DNA of 64,000 nucleotides from Vulcanimicrobium winogradskyi. Its GTDB lineage: Bacteria; Vulcanimicrobiota; Vulcanimicrobiia; Vulcanimicrobiales; Vulcanimicrobiaceae. The notes under the pieces are model-generated. The model was given only the letters and a program-made list of their open reading frames with translations, was not told the origin of the DNA and did not search any database. Below are positions 1 to 8,440 of this stretch, one piece after another. The translations under genes and the position numbers were made by a program. The DNA is taken from the NCBI GenBank assembly GCA_003134965.1, contig PLDA01000001.1, forward strand, positions 186,001 to 250,000, in the 5' to 3' direction. Within the stretch, counting starts at the first letter, position 1, and each line of letters begins with the position of its first letter.

Positions 1-426
1 GAGCTCGGCCGGCGCGAGCAGCTCGTCGAGCCCGCGCGTCCCGTGCGCGCGCGCGACGTCCTCCCACGAGCGCACCGCGCCGGGGACGGTCACCGCCAAC
101 GCTCCGCGCTGGGGCAGCACGCGGCCGGGCAGGCGGTCGAGCGAGGCGGTGCGCGGAGTCCGTCCGCTGCCGTTGTAGGCGACGGTGCGCATCGCGGTCG
201 CGTCGTGCACGACCGCGTTCGGATCGTGCACGATCCAAAAGGCGTCGCCGCCGATCCCGCAGCTGGCCGGGTACACCACGCTCAGCACGGCGTTGGCGGC
301 GATCGCCGCATCGACGGCGTTGCCGCCGCGGCGCAGGACGTCGACCCCGGCCGCGGTCGCGAGCGCGTGCGGCGAAGCGACCATGCCGCGCGTCGAGCGC
401 GCGACGGCGCGCGTCGGCCAGGTCAT
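1..426 (-). CDS. ggt: gamma-glutamyltransferase, N-terminal part (runs off window start)
   Basis: Reading down from the ATG at 426, 142 codons are visible before the window edge. The segment GGNAVDAAIAANAVLSVV followed by YPASCGIGGDAF is the conserved N-terminal core of gamma-glutamyltransferases, which cleave gamma-glutamyl bonds of glutathione and related peptides. The catalytic Thr at the autoprocessing site would lie beyond the edge. No signal peptide is evident (MTWPTRAVARSTRGMVASPH), so a cytoplasmic or amidase-like member is possible. Its ATG overlaps the TGA of the upstream peptide-binding protein (ATGA), implying coupled translation. Family assignment is firm; the substrate is not known. 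Confidence 0.9.
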   Translation of the reverse strand, partial: MTWPTRAVARSTRGMVASPHALATAAGVDVLRRGGNAVDAAIAANAVLSVVYPASCGIGGDAFWIVHDPNAVVHDATAMRTVAYNGSGRTPRTASLDRLPGRVLPQRGALAVTVPGAVRSWEDVARAHGTRGLDELLAPAEL

Positions 427-1946
427 CTCAGCCGCATCTCGGTGCAATAGATCCCTTCGTCCGGGCGCGGCTGCCACTGCAGGCGCTTCGAGGTGGCGTA
501 GAGGTCTTCGTATTGAAACAGGAACAGCCACGGCGCGTCCTCGTGCACAATCTGCAGTACCTTCGCGTAGAGCGCCTTGCGCTTGACCGGATCGAGCTCG
601 TACCGCGCCGCGTCCACGAGCTTGTCGACCGCGGGATTCGCGTAGGTCGACGATACGGCGTCCGAGACGAGCTGCGATGAGAGCGTGTTGTCGGCGTCGT
701 AGGTGATGTTTCCCCAGCCCAGCATGTACATCGGCGAGAGCGCGCGCCTCAGCGTTTGCGAGTAGTAACTCACCCATTCCTGGGTGCGCACGTCGACGTG
801 AACGCCAGCCGCCTGCAGCTGACCGCCGAGTGCGAGCGCGATCTCCTTGTCACCGTTGTACCGGCCCTGCGGCGCGTAGAGCGTCAGCGAGAGACCCTTC
901 CCGTCGGGATACCCGGCCTTCGCGAGCAGGGCCTTCGCCTTCGCCGCGTCGTGATGGTACGGCGCGAGCTTCGGATCGTAGCCGAAAAAATTTTCCGGCA
1001 CCGGTTCGCCGAGCTCGTACGCGCGGCCGCCGAGCACCGCCTTGATGATCGCCGGCACGTCGATCGCGTAGTTCAGCGCCTGCCGCACCAGCACGTTCTG
1101 CTGCGGCCCCGGCTGAAGCGTGTTGAACGCGACGTAGAGGACGCGAACGCTCTTCGCGCTTGCCATGCGCGTGTTCGTCCCGCCGGCTAGCAGCGTCGCG
1201 TACTGGAACGGGACGTTGGTGATCAGGTCGGTCGCACCGGTGCGCAGCGCGGAGACGCGGGTCCCGCCCTCCGGGATCGGTTTGAAGACCACGTGCGCGA
1301 TCGCCGGCGGACCGCCCCAGTACTTGGGGTTCGCGTCGAGCTCGAGCGCGTCGTCGCGGTGCCACGAGCGCAGCACGTAGGCCCCGGTCCCCATCGGATG
1401 CTCCGCGACGTACGCGTCGCCGTGCTCTTGCCAGAACTTCGCGTCGGCGATGAAAACCGGCCGCGTGATCGCCGGCGGCAGCGGCGTCGGACGCTTCGTC
1501 ACGAAGCGGACGGTGTACGGATCAGGCGCTTCGACGCGCGCGACGGTGTCGACGCGGGGGACCTGCTGCGACTTGTACGCCGGATCGAGAATCTTCTCGA
1601 CGGTGTACTTGACGTCGGCGCTGGTGAACGGGTCGCCGTTCGAGAACGTCACGCCGCGCCGCAGCGTGAACTCCCAGACCGTCGGGGCGATCCGTCGCCA
1701 CGAGAGGGCGAGCTGCGGGATCAGCGCCGAACCGTCGGGCGAGCGGCGCGCGAGCGTGTCGAAGATCTGCGCTTGGACGTTGGTATCGGTCGTGACCGAG
1801 GCTTTGAGCGGGTCGAGTGTGCTGACGTCGACGCCCTGCGTGATCGTCACGGTCGCCGGATCGGCGGCGCGTACGGGGGTACCGGAGACGGCCGGCGCGA
1901 GCATGGCGAAGGCGAGTGCGGCCAGGAGGGACCGGCGACGTGTCAT
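423..1946 (-). CDS. peptide ABC transporter substrate-binding protein (SBP_bac_5 family), paralogue 1
   Basis: A 507-residue extracytoplasmic binding protein of the Opp/Dpp type. The ATG at 1946 gives a clean signal peptide (MTRRRS start, cleavage near PVRAA) and the mature start TVTITQGVDVSTLDPLKAS. The reading frame stays open further upstream, but that part crosses the divergent neighbour and is not credible. The typical motifs LRRGVTFSNGDPFTSADVKY and VRQALNYAIDVPAI are present. It is clearly paralogous to the two binding proteins at 2037 and 3603, but is transcribed in the opposite direction and is coupled to the gamma-glutamyltransferase gene. Uptake of gamma-glutamyl peptides is a plausible role by context only. 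Confidence 0.92.
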   Translation of the reverse strand: MTRRRSLLAALAFAMLAPAVSGTPVRAADPATVTITQGVDVSTLDPLKASVTTDTNVQAQIFDTLARRSPDGSALIPQLALSWRRIAPTVWEFTLRRGVTFSNGDPFTSADVKYTVEKILDPAYKSQQVPRVDTVARVEAPDPYTVRFVTKRPTPLPPAITRPVFIADAKFWQEHGDAYVAEHPMGTGAYVLRSWHRDDALELDANPKYWGGPPAIAHVVFKPIPEGGTRVSALRTGATDLITNVPFQYATLLAGGTNTRMASAKSVRVLYVAFNTLQPGPQQNVLVRQALNYAIDVPAIIKAVLGGRAYELGEPVPENFFGYDPKLAPYHHDAAKAKALLAKAGYPDGKGLSLTLYAPQGRYNGDKEIALALGGQLQAAGVHVDVRTQEWVSYYSQTLRRALSPMYMLGWGNITYDADNTLSSQLVSDAVSSTYANPAVDKLVDAARYELDPVKRKALYAKVLQIVHEDAPWLFLFQYEDLYATSKRLQWQPRPDEGIYCTEMRLR

Positions 1947-2036
1947 AGCGTTCCTTGCGCGGTGGTCGGGACGGGGACGGTCGCGCTTCGCCTTCCGGTT
2001 GCAGGGGCCATCCCCGCGCCGCCGTAAGCGCGCACG

Positions 2037-3545
2037 ATGAAGCGCGCCACCGCCCTCCTCTTCGGCGCCGTCCTGGCGCTCTCGGCGGCCGCGCCGCTGC
2101 GCGCGGCGGACACGACGGTCACCATCTCGCAAGGCGTCGACGCCGATACGCTCAACCCGCTGGCGACGACGATCACGCCGACGTTCAACGTCGTGCAGCA
2201 CTTCTACGAGCGGCTCGCCGATTTCGGCGCACATCCCGGCGAGTACGAGCCGCGGCTGGCGGTTTCGTGGAAGCGGATCAATCCGACGACCGAGGAGTAC
2301 ACACTGCGCCGCGGCGTGACGTTCTCGAACGGGGACCCGTTCACCAGCGCCGACGTGCGGTTCACCGTCGACTGGATCAAGAACAAGGCGAACGCCTCGG
2401 AACAAACGCCGTACGTACGCGACATCGATCGCGTCGAAACGCCCGATCCGTACACGGTGCGCTTCAGCTCGAAGGTGCCCACCGCGATCCCGCCCGGGCT
2501 GCAGAACCCGCTGTTCATCGTCGACGCCAAGTACTACCAGGAAAAAGGGAACGCGTATGTCGCCGTGCACCCGGTCGGCACCGGCGCGTACGTTCTGCGC
2601 GAGTGGAAGCGCGACGACCAGCTCGTGATGGACGCCAATCCGAAGTGGTGGAACGGCCGCCCGAAGGTGGATCACGTCGTCTTCAAGCCGATCCCCGAAG
2701 CCGGCTCGCGCGTCGCGGCGCTGCGCACCGGTGCGACCGATCTGATCACCAACGTGCCGCCGCAGTACTACACCCAGATCGTCGGTGGCCAGAACACGAA
2801 GCTGGTGAGCACGCGGAGTGGGCGGCAGCTCTTCATGGCGTTCAATACGCTGCAGCCGGGACCGCAGCAGAACAAGCTCGTGCGACAGGCGATCAACTAC
2901 GCCGTCGACGTCCCCGCGATCGTGAAGAACGTGCTGGGTGGGCGCGGCTACGAGCTCTCTTCACCAATACCGCCGAACTACTTCGGCTACGACCCGTCGG
3001 TGCCGGGTTACAAGCACGACCTCGCGAAAGCGAAGGCGCTGCTCGCCAAAGCCGGTTATCCCGACGGGAAGGGGATCTCGCTGACCGTGAACGCGCCGAT
3101 CGGGCGCTACAACCGCGACCGCGAGGTCGCCGAGGCCGTCGCCGGCCAGCTCCAGGCGGTCGGCATTCAGGCGACCGTGAAAGCGCAAGAGTGGGTGACG
3201 TATTCGAACCTCGTCGGACGGCGCGGGCTCACGCCGCTTTACGAGCTGGGATGGAATCAGCCGTCGGCCGACGCCGACGGCGTCATCACGTCGCTGTTCA
3301 CTACGAACGCGCCGCTCTCGTGCTACAGCAACCCCGAGATAGACCGGCTCGCCGACGAGGCCCGCGGTGAGCTCGATCCGGTGAAGCGCAAGGCGCTCTA
3401 CAAACGGATCGCGACGATCCTGAACGACGACGCGGCGTGGATCGTGCTGTTCCAGTACGAAGACCTCTACGCGACCTCGAAGCGTCTGCATTGGCAGCCG
3501 CGCGGCGACGAGTTCATCCGCGCCTACGAAATGTCGGCCGGCTAG
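2037..3545 (+). CDS. peptide ABC transporter substrate-binding protein, paralogue 2
   Basis: This 502-residue SBP_bac_5 protein has a signal peptide (MKRATALLFGAVLALSAAAP, cleavage after LRAA) and the same core motifs as its neighbours, such as NTLQPGPQQNKLVRQAINYA and YPDGKGISLT. No Shine-Dalgarno is visible before the ATG, and the 90-bp gap to the divergent paralogue must hold both promoters. Close similarity to the next gene points to recent tandem duplication. It would deliver oligopeptides or similar ligands to an inner-membrane permease pair such as the one starting at 5148. Confidence 0.92.
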   Translation: MKRATALLFGAVLALSAAAPLRAADTTVTISQGVDADTLNPLATTITPTFNVVQHFYERLADFGAHPGEYEPRLAVSWKRINPTTEEYTLRRGVTFSNGDPFTSADVRFTVDWIKNKANASEQTPYVRDIDRVETPDPYTVRFSSKVPTAIPPGLQNPLFIVDAKYYQEKGNAYVAVHPVGTGAYVLREWKRDDQLVMDANPKWWNGRPKVDHVVFKPIPEAGSRVAALRTGATDLITNVPPQYYTQIVGGQNTKLVSTRSGRQLFMAFNTLQPGPQQNKLVRQAINYAVDVPAIVKNVLGGRGYELSSPIPPNYFGYDPSVPGYKHDLAKAKALLAKAGYPDGKGISLTVNAPIGRYNRDREVAEAVAGQLQAVGIQATVKAQEWVTYSNLVGRRGLTPLYELGWNQPSADADGVITSLFTTNAPLSCYSNPEIDRLADEARGELDPVKRKALYKRIATILNDDAAWIVLFQYEDLYATSKRLHWQPRGDEFIRAYEMSAG

Positions 3546-3588
3546 CGCTTGCCGCGATACTCGACATTCGGCGAGAGGAGCTGGCGAG

Positions 3589-3605
3589 AGGAGCTTAGGT
3601 ACGTG
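3589..3605 (+). promoter_or_regulatory. Shine-Dalgarno selecting a GTG start for paralogue 3
   Basis: AGGAG at 3589-3593 lies 9 nt before an in-frame GTG at 3603. The next in-frame ATGs (3612 and 3624) are 18 and 30 nt away, too far for normal use. The short repeat GAGAGGAGCT / GAGAGGAGCTT surrounds the site. This supports the GTG start but does not prove it. Confidence 0.5.
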
Positions 3606-5135
3606 GGTCGTATGGCCCCGCGCATGCGCGTAAAGGGTGTCGGCTTCATCATATTGAGCGTTCTTTTGCTCGTCCCGGCGGGGCCGGTTCCGGCCGCCGA
3701 CAGCACGGTGACGATCTCGCAAGGGGTCGATGCGGACACGCTCAACCCGCTCGCGACCACGATCACGCCGACGTTCAACGTCGTCGGGCATCTCTACGAG
3801 CGGCTGGTGGACTTCGGCACGAGCGCCGGGCAGTACGATCCGAAGCTGGCCGTGTCGTGGAAGCGCATCAATCCGACGACCGAAGAGTACAAGCTGCGCC
3901 GCGGGGTGACGTTCTCGAACGGTGACCCGTTCACCAGCGCCGACGTGAAGTTCTCCGTCGAGTGGATCAAAGACAAGGTGAACGTGTCGGGCCAGACGCC
4001 GTACGTACGGAACATCGACCACGTCGATACGCCGGACCCTTACACCGTGCGGTTCGTTTCGACGGCGCCGACCGCGATCGAGCTTGGTTTCGCGCAGCCG
4101 ATCTACATCGTCGACGCGAAATACTTTCGCGAGAAGGGAAACGCGTACGTCGCCGACCACCCGGTCGGGACCGGCCCATACGTGCTGCGTGAGTGGCACC
4201 GCGACGACCAACTCGTGATGGATGCCAACCCGAAGTGGTGGGGCGGGCATGTCGCGTTCGAGCATGCCGTGTTCAAGCCGATCCCGGAGGCGGGCGCGCG
4301 CGTCGCCGCGCTGCGCACCGGCGGCACCGATCTGATCACCAACGTCCCGTACCAGTATCAGATTCAGCTCACCGGCGGCCAGAACACGAAGCTCGTCAGC
4401 ACGCGCAGCTACCGCCAGCTCTTCATCGCGTTCAACACCCTGCAGCCCGGCCCGCAGCAGAACAAGCTCGTGCGCCAGGCGATCAACTACGCGGTCGATG
4501 TTCCCGCGATCGTGAAGAACGTGCTCGGCGGGCGCGGCTTCGAGCTCACCTCGCCGATCCCGTCGAACTACGTCGGCTTCGACCCGAGCGTGCCGGCCTA
4601 CAAGCACGACCTCGCCAAGGCGAAGGAGCTGCTGGCAAAGGCCGGCTACCCCGATGGAAAGGGGCTGACACTGACACTTAACGCGCCGACCGGGCGCTAC
4701 AACCGCGACAAGGAGATCGCCGAAGCCGTCGCCGGTCAACTGCAGGCGGTCGGTATTCAGACGACCGTCAAACCGCAGGAATGGGTCGCGTACTATGCGC
4801 AGGTCGCGCGCCGCGCGGAGACGCCGCTGTACGAGCTCGGTTGGAACGTCGCGAACGCGGACGCCGACGGTGTGGTCTCGGCGCTATTCGTGTCGACGGC
4901 GCCGCTGTCGTGTTACAACAATCCCGAGATCGACCGCCTGGACCTGCTGGCCGCCCGTGAAATCGTTCCCGCGAAGCGCAAGGCGCTGTTCAAGCAGATC
5001 GCGACGATCCTGCACGAGGACGCTCCCTGGATCGTGCTGTTCCAATACGAAGACCTCTATGCCACCTCGAAGCGCGTGCGCTGGCAGCCGCGCGGCGACG
5101 AAGCGATCCGCGCGTACGAGATGACGCCGGGCTGA
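3603..5135 (+). CDS. peptide ABC transporter substrate-binding protein, paralogue 3
   Basis: A third SBP_bac_5 protein of about 510 residues. The start is set at the GTG with a well-placed AGGAG; ATGs at 3612 or 3624 are alternatives, and all give a signal peptide ending near PVPAADS. It matches paralogue 2 over most of its length (VTISQGVDADTLNPLATT is identical in both). It ends 12 nt before the permease gene, so binding protein and permeases are probably one transcript. Specificity cannot be read from sequence; Opp/Dpp proteins bind peptides, nickel, glutathione or heme. Confidence 0.92.
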   Translation: MGRMAPRMRVKGVGFIILSVLLLVPAGPVPAADSTVTISQGVDADTLNPLATTITPTFNVVGHLYERLVDFGTSAGQYDPKLAVSWKRINPTTEEYKLRRGVTFSNGDPFTSADVKFSVEWIKDKVNVSGQTPYVRNIDHVDTPDPYTVRFVSTAPTAIELGFAQPIYIVDAKYFREKGNAYVADHPVGTGPYVLREWHRDDQLVMDANPKWWGGHVAFEHAVFKPIPEAGARVAALRTGGTDLITNVPYQYQIQLTGGQNTKLVSTRSYRQLFIAFNTLQPGPQQNKLVRQAINYAVDVPAIVKNVLGGRGFELTSPIPSNYVGFDPSVPAYKHDLAKAKELLAKAGYPDGKGLTLTLNAPTGRYNRDKEIAEAVAGQLQAVGIQTTVKPQEWVAYYAQVARRAETPLYELGWNVANADADGVVSALFVSTAPLSCYNNPEIDRLDLLAAREIVPAKRKALFKQIATILHEDAPWIVLFQYEDLYATSKRVRWQPRGDEAIRAYEMTPG

Positions 5136-5147
5136 TGTCGCCCTAAC

Positions 5148-6065
5148 GTGCTCACGTACCTTGCGCGCCGCGCGCTCGGAGCGGTGTGGGCACTGATCGG
5201 CGTCACCAGCGTCGTGTTCATCATCCTTCACCTGACCGGTGATCCGACGAGCGTCATGATGCCGCCGGAAGCGACGAAGGCCGAGATGGACGCGTTTCGC
5301 CACGCGCAAGGTTTCGATCGTCCGCTCATCGTGCAGTTCGGGACGTTCGCGCTCGCCGCGGCACACGGCGACCTCGGCCTTTCGCTGCGCCACCAAGAGC
5401 CCGCGATGGGGCTCGCGCTCGAGCGTCTGCCCGCCACCGCTGTGCTCGGCGGCAGCGCGTTTCTCATCGTGCTGCTGGTCGGTGTTCCGGCCGGCATCCT
5501 CTCCGCGCTGAAGCCGCGAACGTGGATCGACTACACCGCGCGCGGCGTCGCACTGATCGGCCAGAGCGCGCCGACCTACTGGATCGGGTTGATGCTGATC
5601 CTGCTCTTCGCGGTGCGGCTCGGCTGGGCGCCGGCGAGCGGGATCGGCGACTGGCACAACGTCGTGCTCCCGGCGGCGACGCTGGGATTTTTCTCGACGG
5701 CGAAGCTCATGCGCTTGACGCGCGCCGCGATGCTGGAGATCCTCGGCGCGGATTACATGCGCACCGCGCGCGCGAAAGGGTTGACGGCGCTGCGGGTCTC
5801 GCTCGGTCACGGACTGCGCAACGCCTGGCTGCCGATCGTGACCCAGCTCGGCGTCGAACTCGGGGGATTGCTCTCGGGTGCGATCATCACCGAGACCGTG
5901 TTCGCATGGCCGGGCGTCGGGCGGTTGGCCGTGCAGGCGGTCTTCGAGCGTGACTTTCCGGTTGTGGAGGCGGTCGTGCTGATCGCGGCGACGCTCTTCG
6001 TGCTGCTGAACCTCGCGGTCGACCTGCTCTACGCGGTGATCGATCCGCGCATCCGGTACGCGTAA
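5148..6065 (+). CDS. Opp/Dpp-type ABC transporter permease (DppB family)
   Basis: A 305-residue inner-membrane permease with about six helices and a GTG start (MLTYLARRALGAVWALIG). The EAA loop reads LGADYMRTARAKGL, and the C-terminus TVFAWPGVGRLAVQAV to DPRIRYA is characteristic of DppB/OppB subunits. It would pair with the next gene to form the channel for peptides delivered by the upstream binding proteins. Its last base overlaps the start of the second permease. No ATPase gene (DppD/DppF) follows, so energy coupling must come from elsewhere in the genome. Confidence 0.93.
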   Translation: MLTYLARRALGAVWALIGVTSVVFIILHLTGDPTSVMMPPEATKAEMDAFRHAQGFDRPLIVQFGTFALAAAHGDLGLSLRHQEPAMGLALERLPATAVLGGSAFLIVLLVGVPAGILSALKPRTWIDYTARGVALIGQSAPTYWIGLMLILLFAVRLGWAPASGIGDWHNVVLPAATLGFFSTAKLMRLTRAAMLEILGADYMRTARAKGLTALRVSLGHGLRNAWLPIVTQLGVELGGLLSGAIITETVFAWPGVGRLAVQAVFERDFPVVEAVVLIAATLFVLLNLAVDLLYAVIDPRIRYA

Positions 6066-6973
6066 TGGCGACCGCGCTTGCCGGCGTCGCACCGCCGCGT
6101 GACGACGAGTTTGCCGAAGCCAGCGTACACGTGGCCGCGCTGCGCCGGCTCGCGCGCGACCCGGCGGCGATCGTCGGCGGCGTCATCGTCGCGATTGTTG
6201 CGGTCTGCGCGATCTTCGCGCCGCTCATCACGCGCGTCGATCCGAACGCGCAGGATCTGACCGCGACGCTGACCCCGCCGATGTGGATCGCGGGCGGGAA
6301 CCACGCGCACGTCCTCGGCACCGACAACCTCGGGCGCGACCTGCTAACGCGAATCATCTGGGGTTCCCGCGTCTCCGCGATCGTCGGCCTCTCGGTGGTG
6401 GCGATCGGCGGGACGATCGGCGTGACGGCCGGGCTGCTCGCCGGCTATCGCCGCGGCTGGGTCGACGCGGTCATCGCGCGCATCACCGACGTGCAGCTCG
6501 CGTTCCCGCTGGTGCTCCTCGCGGTCGCGATCGTCGCGGTCGTCGGTCCGGGCCTGTGGACGGTGATCGCGGCGATCGGGCTGACCTCGTGGGTGCAGTA
6601 CGTCCGCGTCGTGCGCGCCGAGACGATGAGCCTGCGCGAGCGCGAGTTCGTCGCCGCGGCCGTAGCGGCGGGCGCGAGCTCGCCGCGCATTCTCGCGCGG
6701 CATCTGCTCCCGAACGTCATGTCAGCGGTGATCGTGCTCGGCACGTTCGAGATCGCGCGCGCGATCGTGTTCGAGTCCTCGCTCTCGTTCCTCGGTCTCG
6801 GCGTCCCGCCGACGACCCCGTCGTGGGGCGGGATGCTCTCCGACGGCCGCCAGTATCTCGACACCGCCTGGTGGACCGCGCTCTTCCCCGGCCTCGCGAT
6901 CATGATCGCCGTGATGGGCGTGAACCTGCTCGGCGACGGCCTCCGAGACGCCCTCGACCCCGGCGGCGGCTAA
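6065..6973 (+). CDS. Opp/Dpp-type ABC transporter permease (DppC family)
   Basis: A 302-residue second permease subunit. It has the N-terminal cytoplasmic segment and first helix typical of DppC, the motif HVLGTDNLGRDLLTRIIWG, an EAA loop (REREFVAAAVAAGASSPRI), and the ending ESSLSFLGLGVPP to GDGLRDALDP. Its ATG overlaps the TAA of the preceding permease by one base. The gene ends at 6973 and the next gene, on the other strand, ends at 6974, so the two convergent stops touch. Confidence 0.93.
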   Translation: MATALAGVAPPRDDEFAEASVHVAALRRLARDPAAIVGGVIVAIVAVCAIFAPLITRVDPNAQDLTATLTPPMWIAGGNHAHVLGTDNLGRDLLTRIIWGSRVSAIVGLSVVAIGGTIGVTAGLLAGYRRGWVDAVIARITDVQLAFPLVLLAVAIVAVVGPGLWTVIAAIGLTSWVQYVRVVRAETMSLREREFVAAAVAAGASSPRILARHLLPNVMSAVIVLGTFEIARAIVFESSLSFLGLGVPPTTPSWGGMLSDGRQYLDTAWWTALFPGLAIMIAVMGVNLLGDGLRDALDPGGG

Positions 6974-7495
6974 CTAGGGCGACGACGCCGGTTCCGGTGC
7001 CGGAGCGTCCGTCGGTGAGGGCACCGGCGACGGTGTCGCAGTCGGCATGAGCGGCGCCTGCCACACCGTGCCGTCGGCCAACTCGACCGTCGTGATCTCG
7101 ACACGAATCGTGTCCGGCGTTCGCCGGTTCATGTCGGTGTCGTGGCAGTTCGCAACCTTGCTCCGCGAAAACATGTCCCGGCCGCTGCGCATCCCCTCGA
7201 CCGTGCCGTTCGGGTCGAACGAGCCGCGGCGGTCGAACACGTCCCGCCCGAACGCGACCCCGTTCGCGTCGAGCTTGGTGAAGACGAAGACGACGCGCTT
7301 CGCCGCCTGCGGCGCGTGGTTGACGAAGCTGACGCACTCGCTGGAGACGGTCCCGGGGACGAGCGTCGCGTTCGTGATCTCGATCTGCGAGGCGGGCGCC
7401 GGAACGATCTTCATCGGTGGCGGGTCGCTCGCGGCCGCGACGTGCGTCAGGCCCAGTGCGAAAAGAACGGTGATCACTGTGGTGCGAGCGGTCAT
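6974..7495 (-). CDS. hypothetical secreted protein with proline-rich tail
   Basis: This 173-residue protein has a signal peptide (MTARTTVITVLFALGLTHVAAA). The mature domain looks beta-rich and carries two cysteines (SSECVSF and VANCHDT). The C-terminal tail is Pro/Ala/Ser-rich (PTATPSPVPSPTDAPAPEP), possibly a cell-wall or linker segment. I do not recognise a family. It faces the permease operon and shares no evident functional link. Signal peptide and composition make it a likely real gene. Confidence 0.7.
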   Translation of the reverse strand: MTARTTVITVLFALGLTHVAAASDPPPMKIVPAPASQIEITNATLVPGTVSSECVSFVNHAPQAAKRVVFVFTKLDANGVAFGRDVFDRRGSFDPNGTVEGMRSGRDMFSRSKVANCHDTDMNRRTPDTIRVEITTVELADGTVWQAPLMPTATPSPVPSPTDAPAPEPASSP

Positions 7496-7640
7496 GATCC
7501 CGACAGCATCGAAGGCGCGCGGGCGGTAATTCTGCCGTCCGCGGCGGAATCAAACCCATGAGCAACGAATAGGTCACTGTACCATCGAAACCCAACGATG
7601 ATCTGCACCATCAGAGGTCTGCAACGGGAGGCAGTGGCTC

Positions 7641-8000
7641 GTGGAAGTGCCGGAAGGCTGGTCGGCTCACGGCGAATCGAAAGTCGTCGCGCTGAAGCGC
7701 CCGTGTTCATGTGGTTACGCCGGTGAAGTGGTTGCGTATCCCAGAGTCCACGACAGTAACGGCAGCCGTAAGATTGCGACGCGCTGTCCGAAATGCCGTA
7801 GGTACTTCGAGCTTCGTATCGACAGTACGGCGAGGCTTTCGAGTGGTCGGCCGCGCGCTCCGCATCGCGCCGGCGCGGACCGGCTTGGGCGGCGCGAGAC
7901 CATCAGCTCTTTGCGCGATACAACTGGTGCTGCGTCTATCATGAGGGTAGCGCCGAGGCCGTTCTTTTCAGGAGCCAGCAGATTGAGGCGATGCAGGTAG
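7641..8000 (+). CDS. zinc-ribbon protein; probably the N-terminal half of a frameshifted HNH nuclease
   Basis: A GTG at 7641 follows GGGAGG (7626-7631) by 9 nt, a good ribosome-binding site. The first 65 residues look genuine and hold two Cys pairs (CSCGY and CPKCRRYFEL), a zinc-ribbon pattern. After about residue 60 the product becomes Arg/Ser-rich, while another frame, open from 7802, reads like normal protein and continues into the HNH gene. Between 7802 and 7991 that second frame has no ATG, GTG or TTG. The simplest reading is one gene broken by a single-base shift near 7802-7830. Two overlapping genes is the alternative. Confidence 0.5.
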   Translation: MEVPEGWSAHGESKVVALKRPCSCGYAGEVVAYPRVHDSNGSRKIATRCPKCRRYFELRIDSTARLSSGRPRAPHRAGADRLGRRETISSLRDTTGAASIMRVAPRPFFSGASRLRRCR

Positions 8001-8440
8001 CTGCTCGCGCGTCGTCGATCGCGCCACGGCAGGAAGAGCTGTTTGCCAGCGCGGCGGAGATCGCTCGTCCGGTTCGGATCGAGCCGAATCTTTTCGGCCT
8101 TGTACCGGATCACGTCATCCCGAAGGCGGTACAAGAACTCCTCGAAAACCGATGGACACCACAGCAGCGCGAACTCATGGCGCGCGAGTGGGTCGTAGCG
8201 GCTTGTGGTCGGTGCAACGGCCAGCGAAATCAGGAACGCGAAAACATCCCGAAGCTCCTGTATATTTTCAGCCGCTTTGTCCTGCCGCACCGACCTGGCG
8301 ACGATGTGGCGCGCTTGCGCGAAACGTTCCTCTTCGTCGAGGTTCTCGAGAGCATCGAAAGCTATCGGGTTGCGAACGGGATGGTCGATCCGCTTCGGCC
8401 TGCGCGTTTGCCGCGAAAAGCTGACAACGAGACGGCGTGA
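7991..8440 (+). CDS. HNH endonuclease-like protein (N-terminus probably lost to a frameshift)
   Basis: The 149 residues from ATG 7991 contain VPDHVIPKAVQELLEN and CGRCNGQRNQE, matching the DH and CxxCN parts of HNH nucleases. The same frame, read upstream without a start codon, contains LFARYNWCCVYHEGS, which fits the first zinc-binding pair of this fold. The ORF as callable is therefore probably truncated. HNH proteins cut DNA in restriction, homing or phage systems; no partner gene is visible here. The surroundings look less GC-rich than the flanks, consistent with transfer. Confidence 0.55.
   Translation: MQVAARASSIAPRQEELFASAAEIARPVRIEPNLFGLVPDHVIPKAVQELLENRWTPQQRELMAREWVVAACGRCNGQRNQERENIPKLLYIFSRFVLPHRPGDDVARLRETFLFVEVLESIESYRVANGMVDPLRPARLPRKADNETA

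Noticed and set aside
1947..2675. N-terminal extension of binding protein paralogue 1
   Set aside because: It crosses the divergent paralogue 2 coding sequence, and the internal ATG at 1946 starts a perfect signal peptide.
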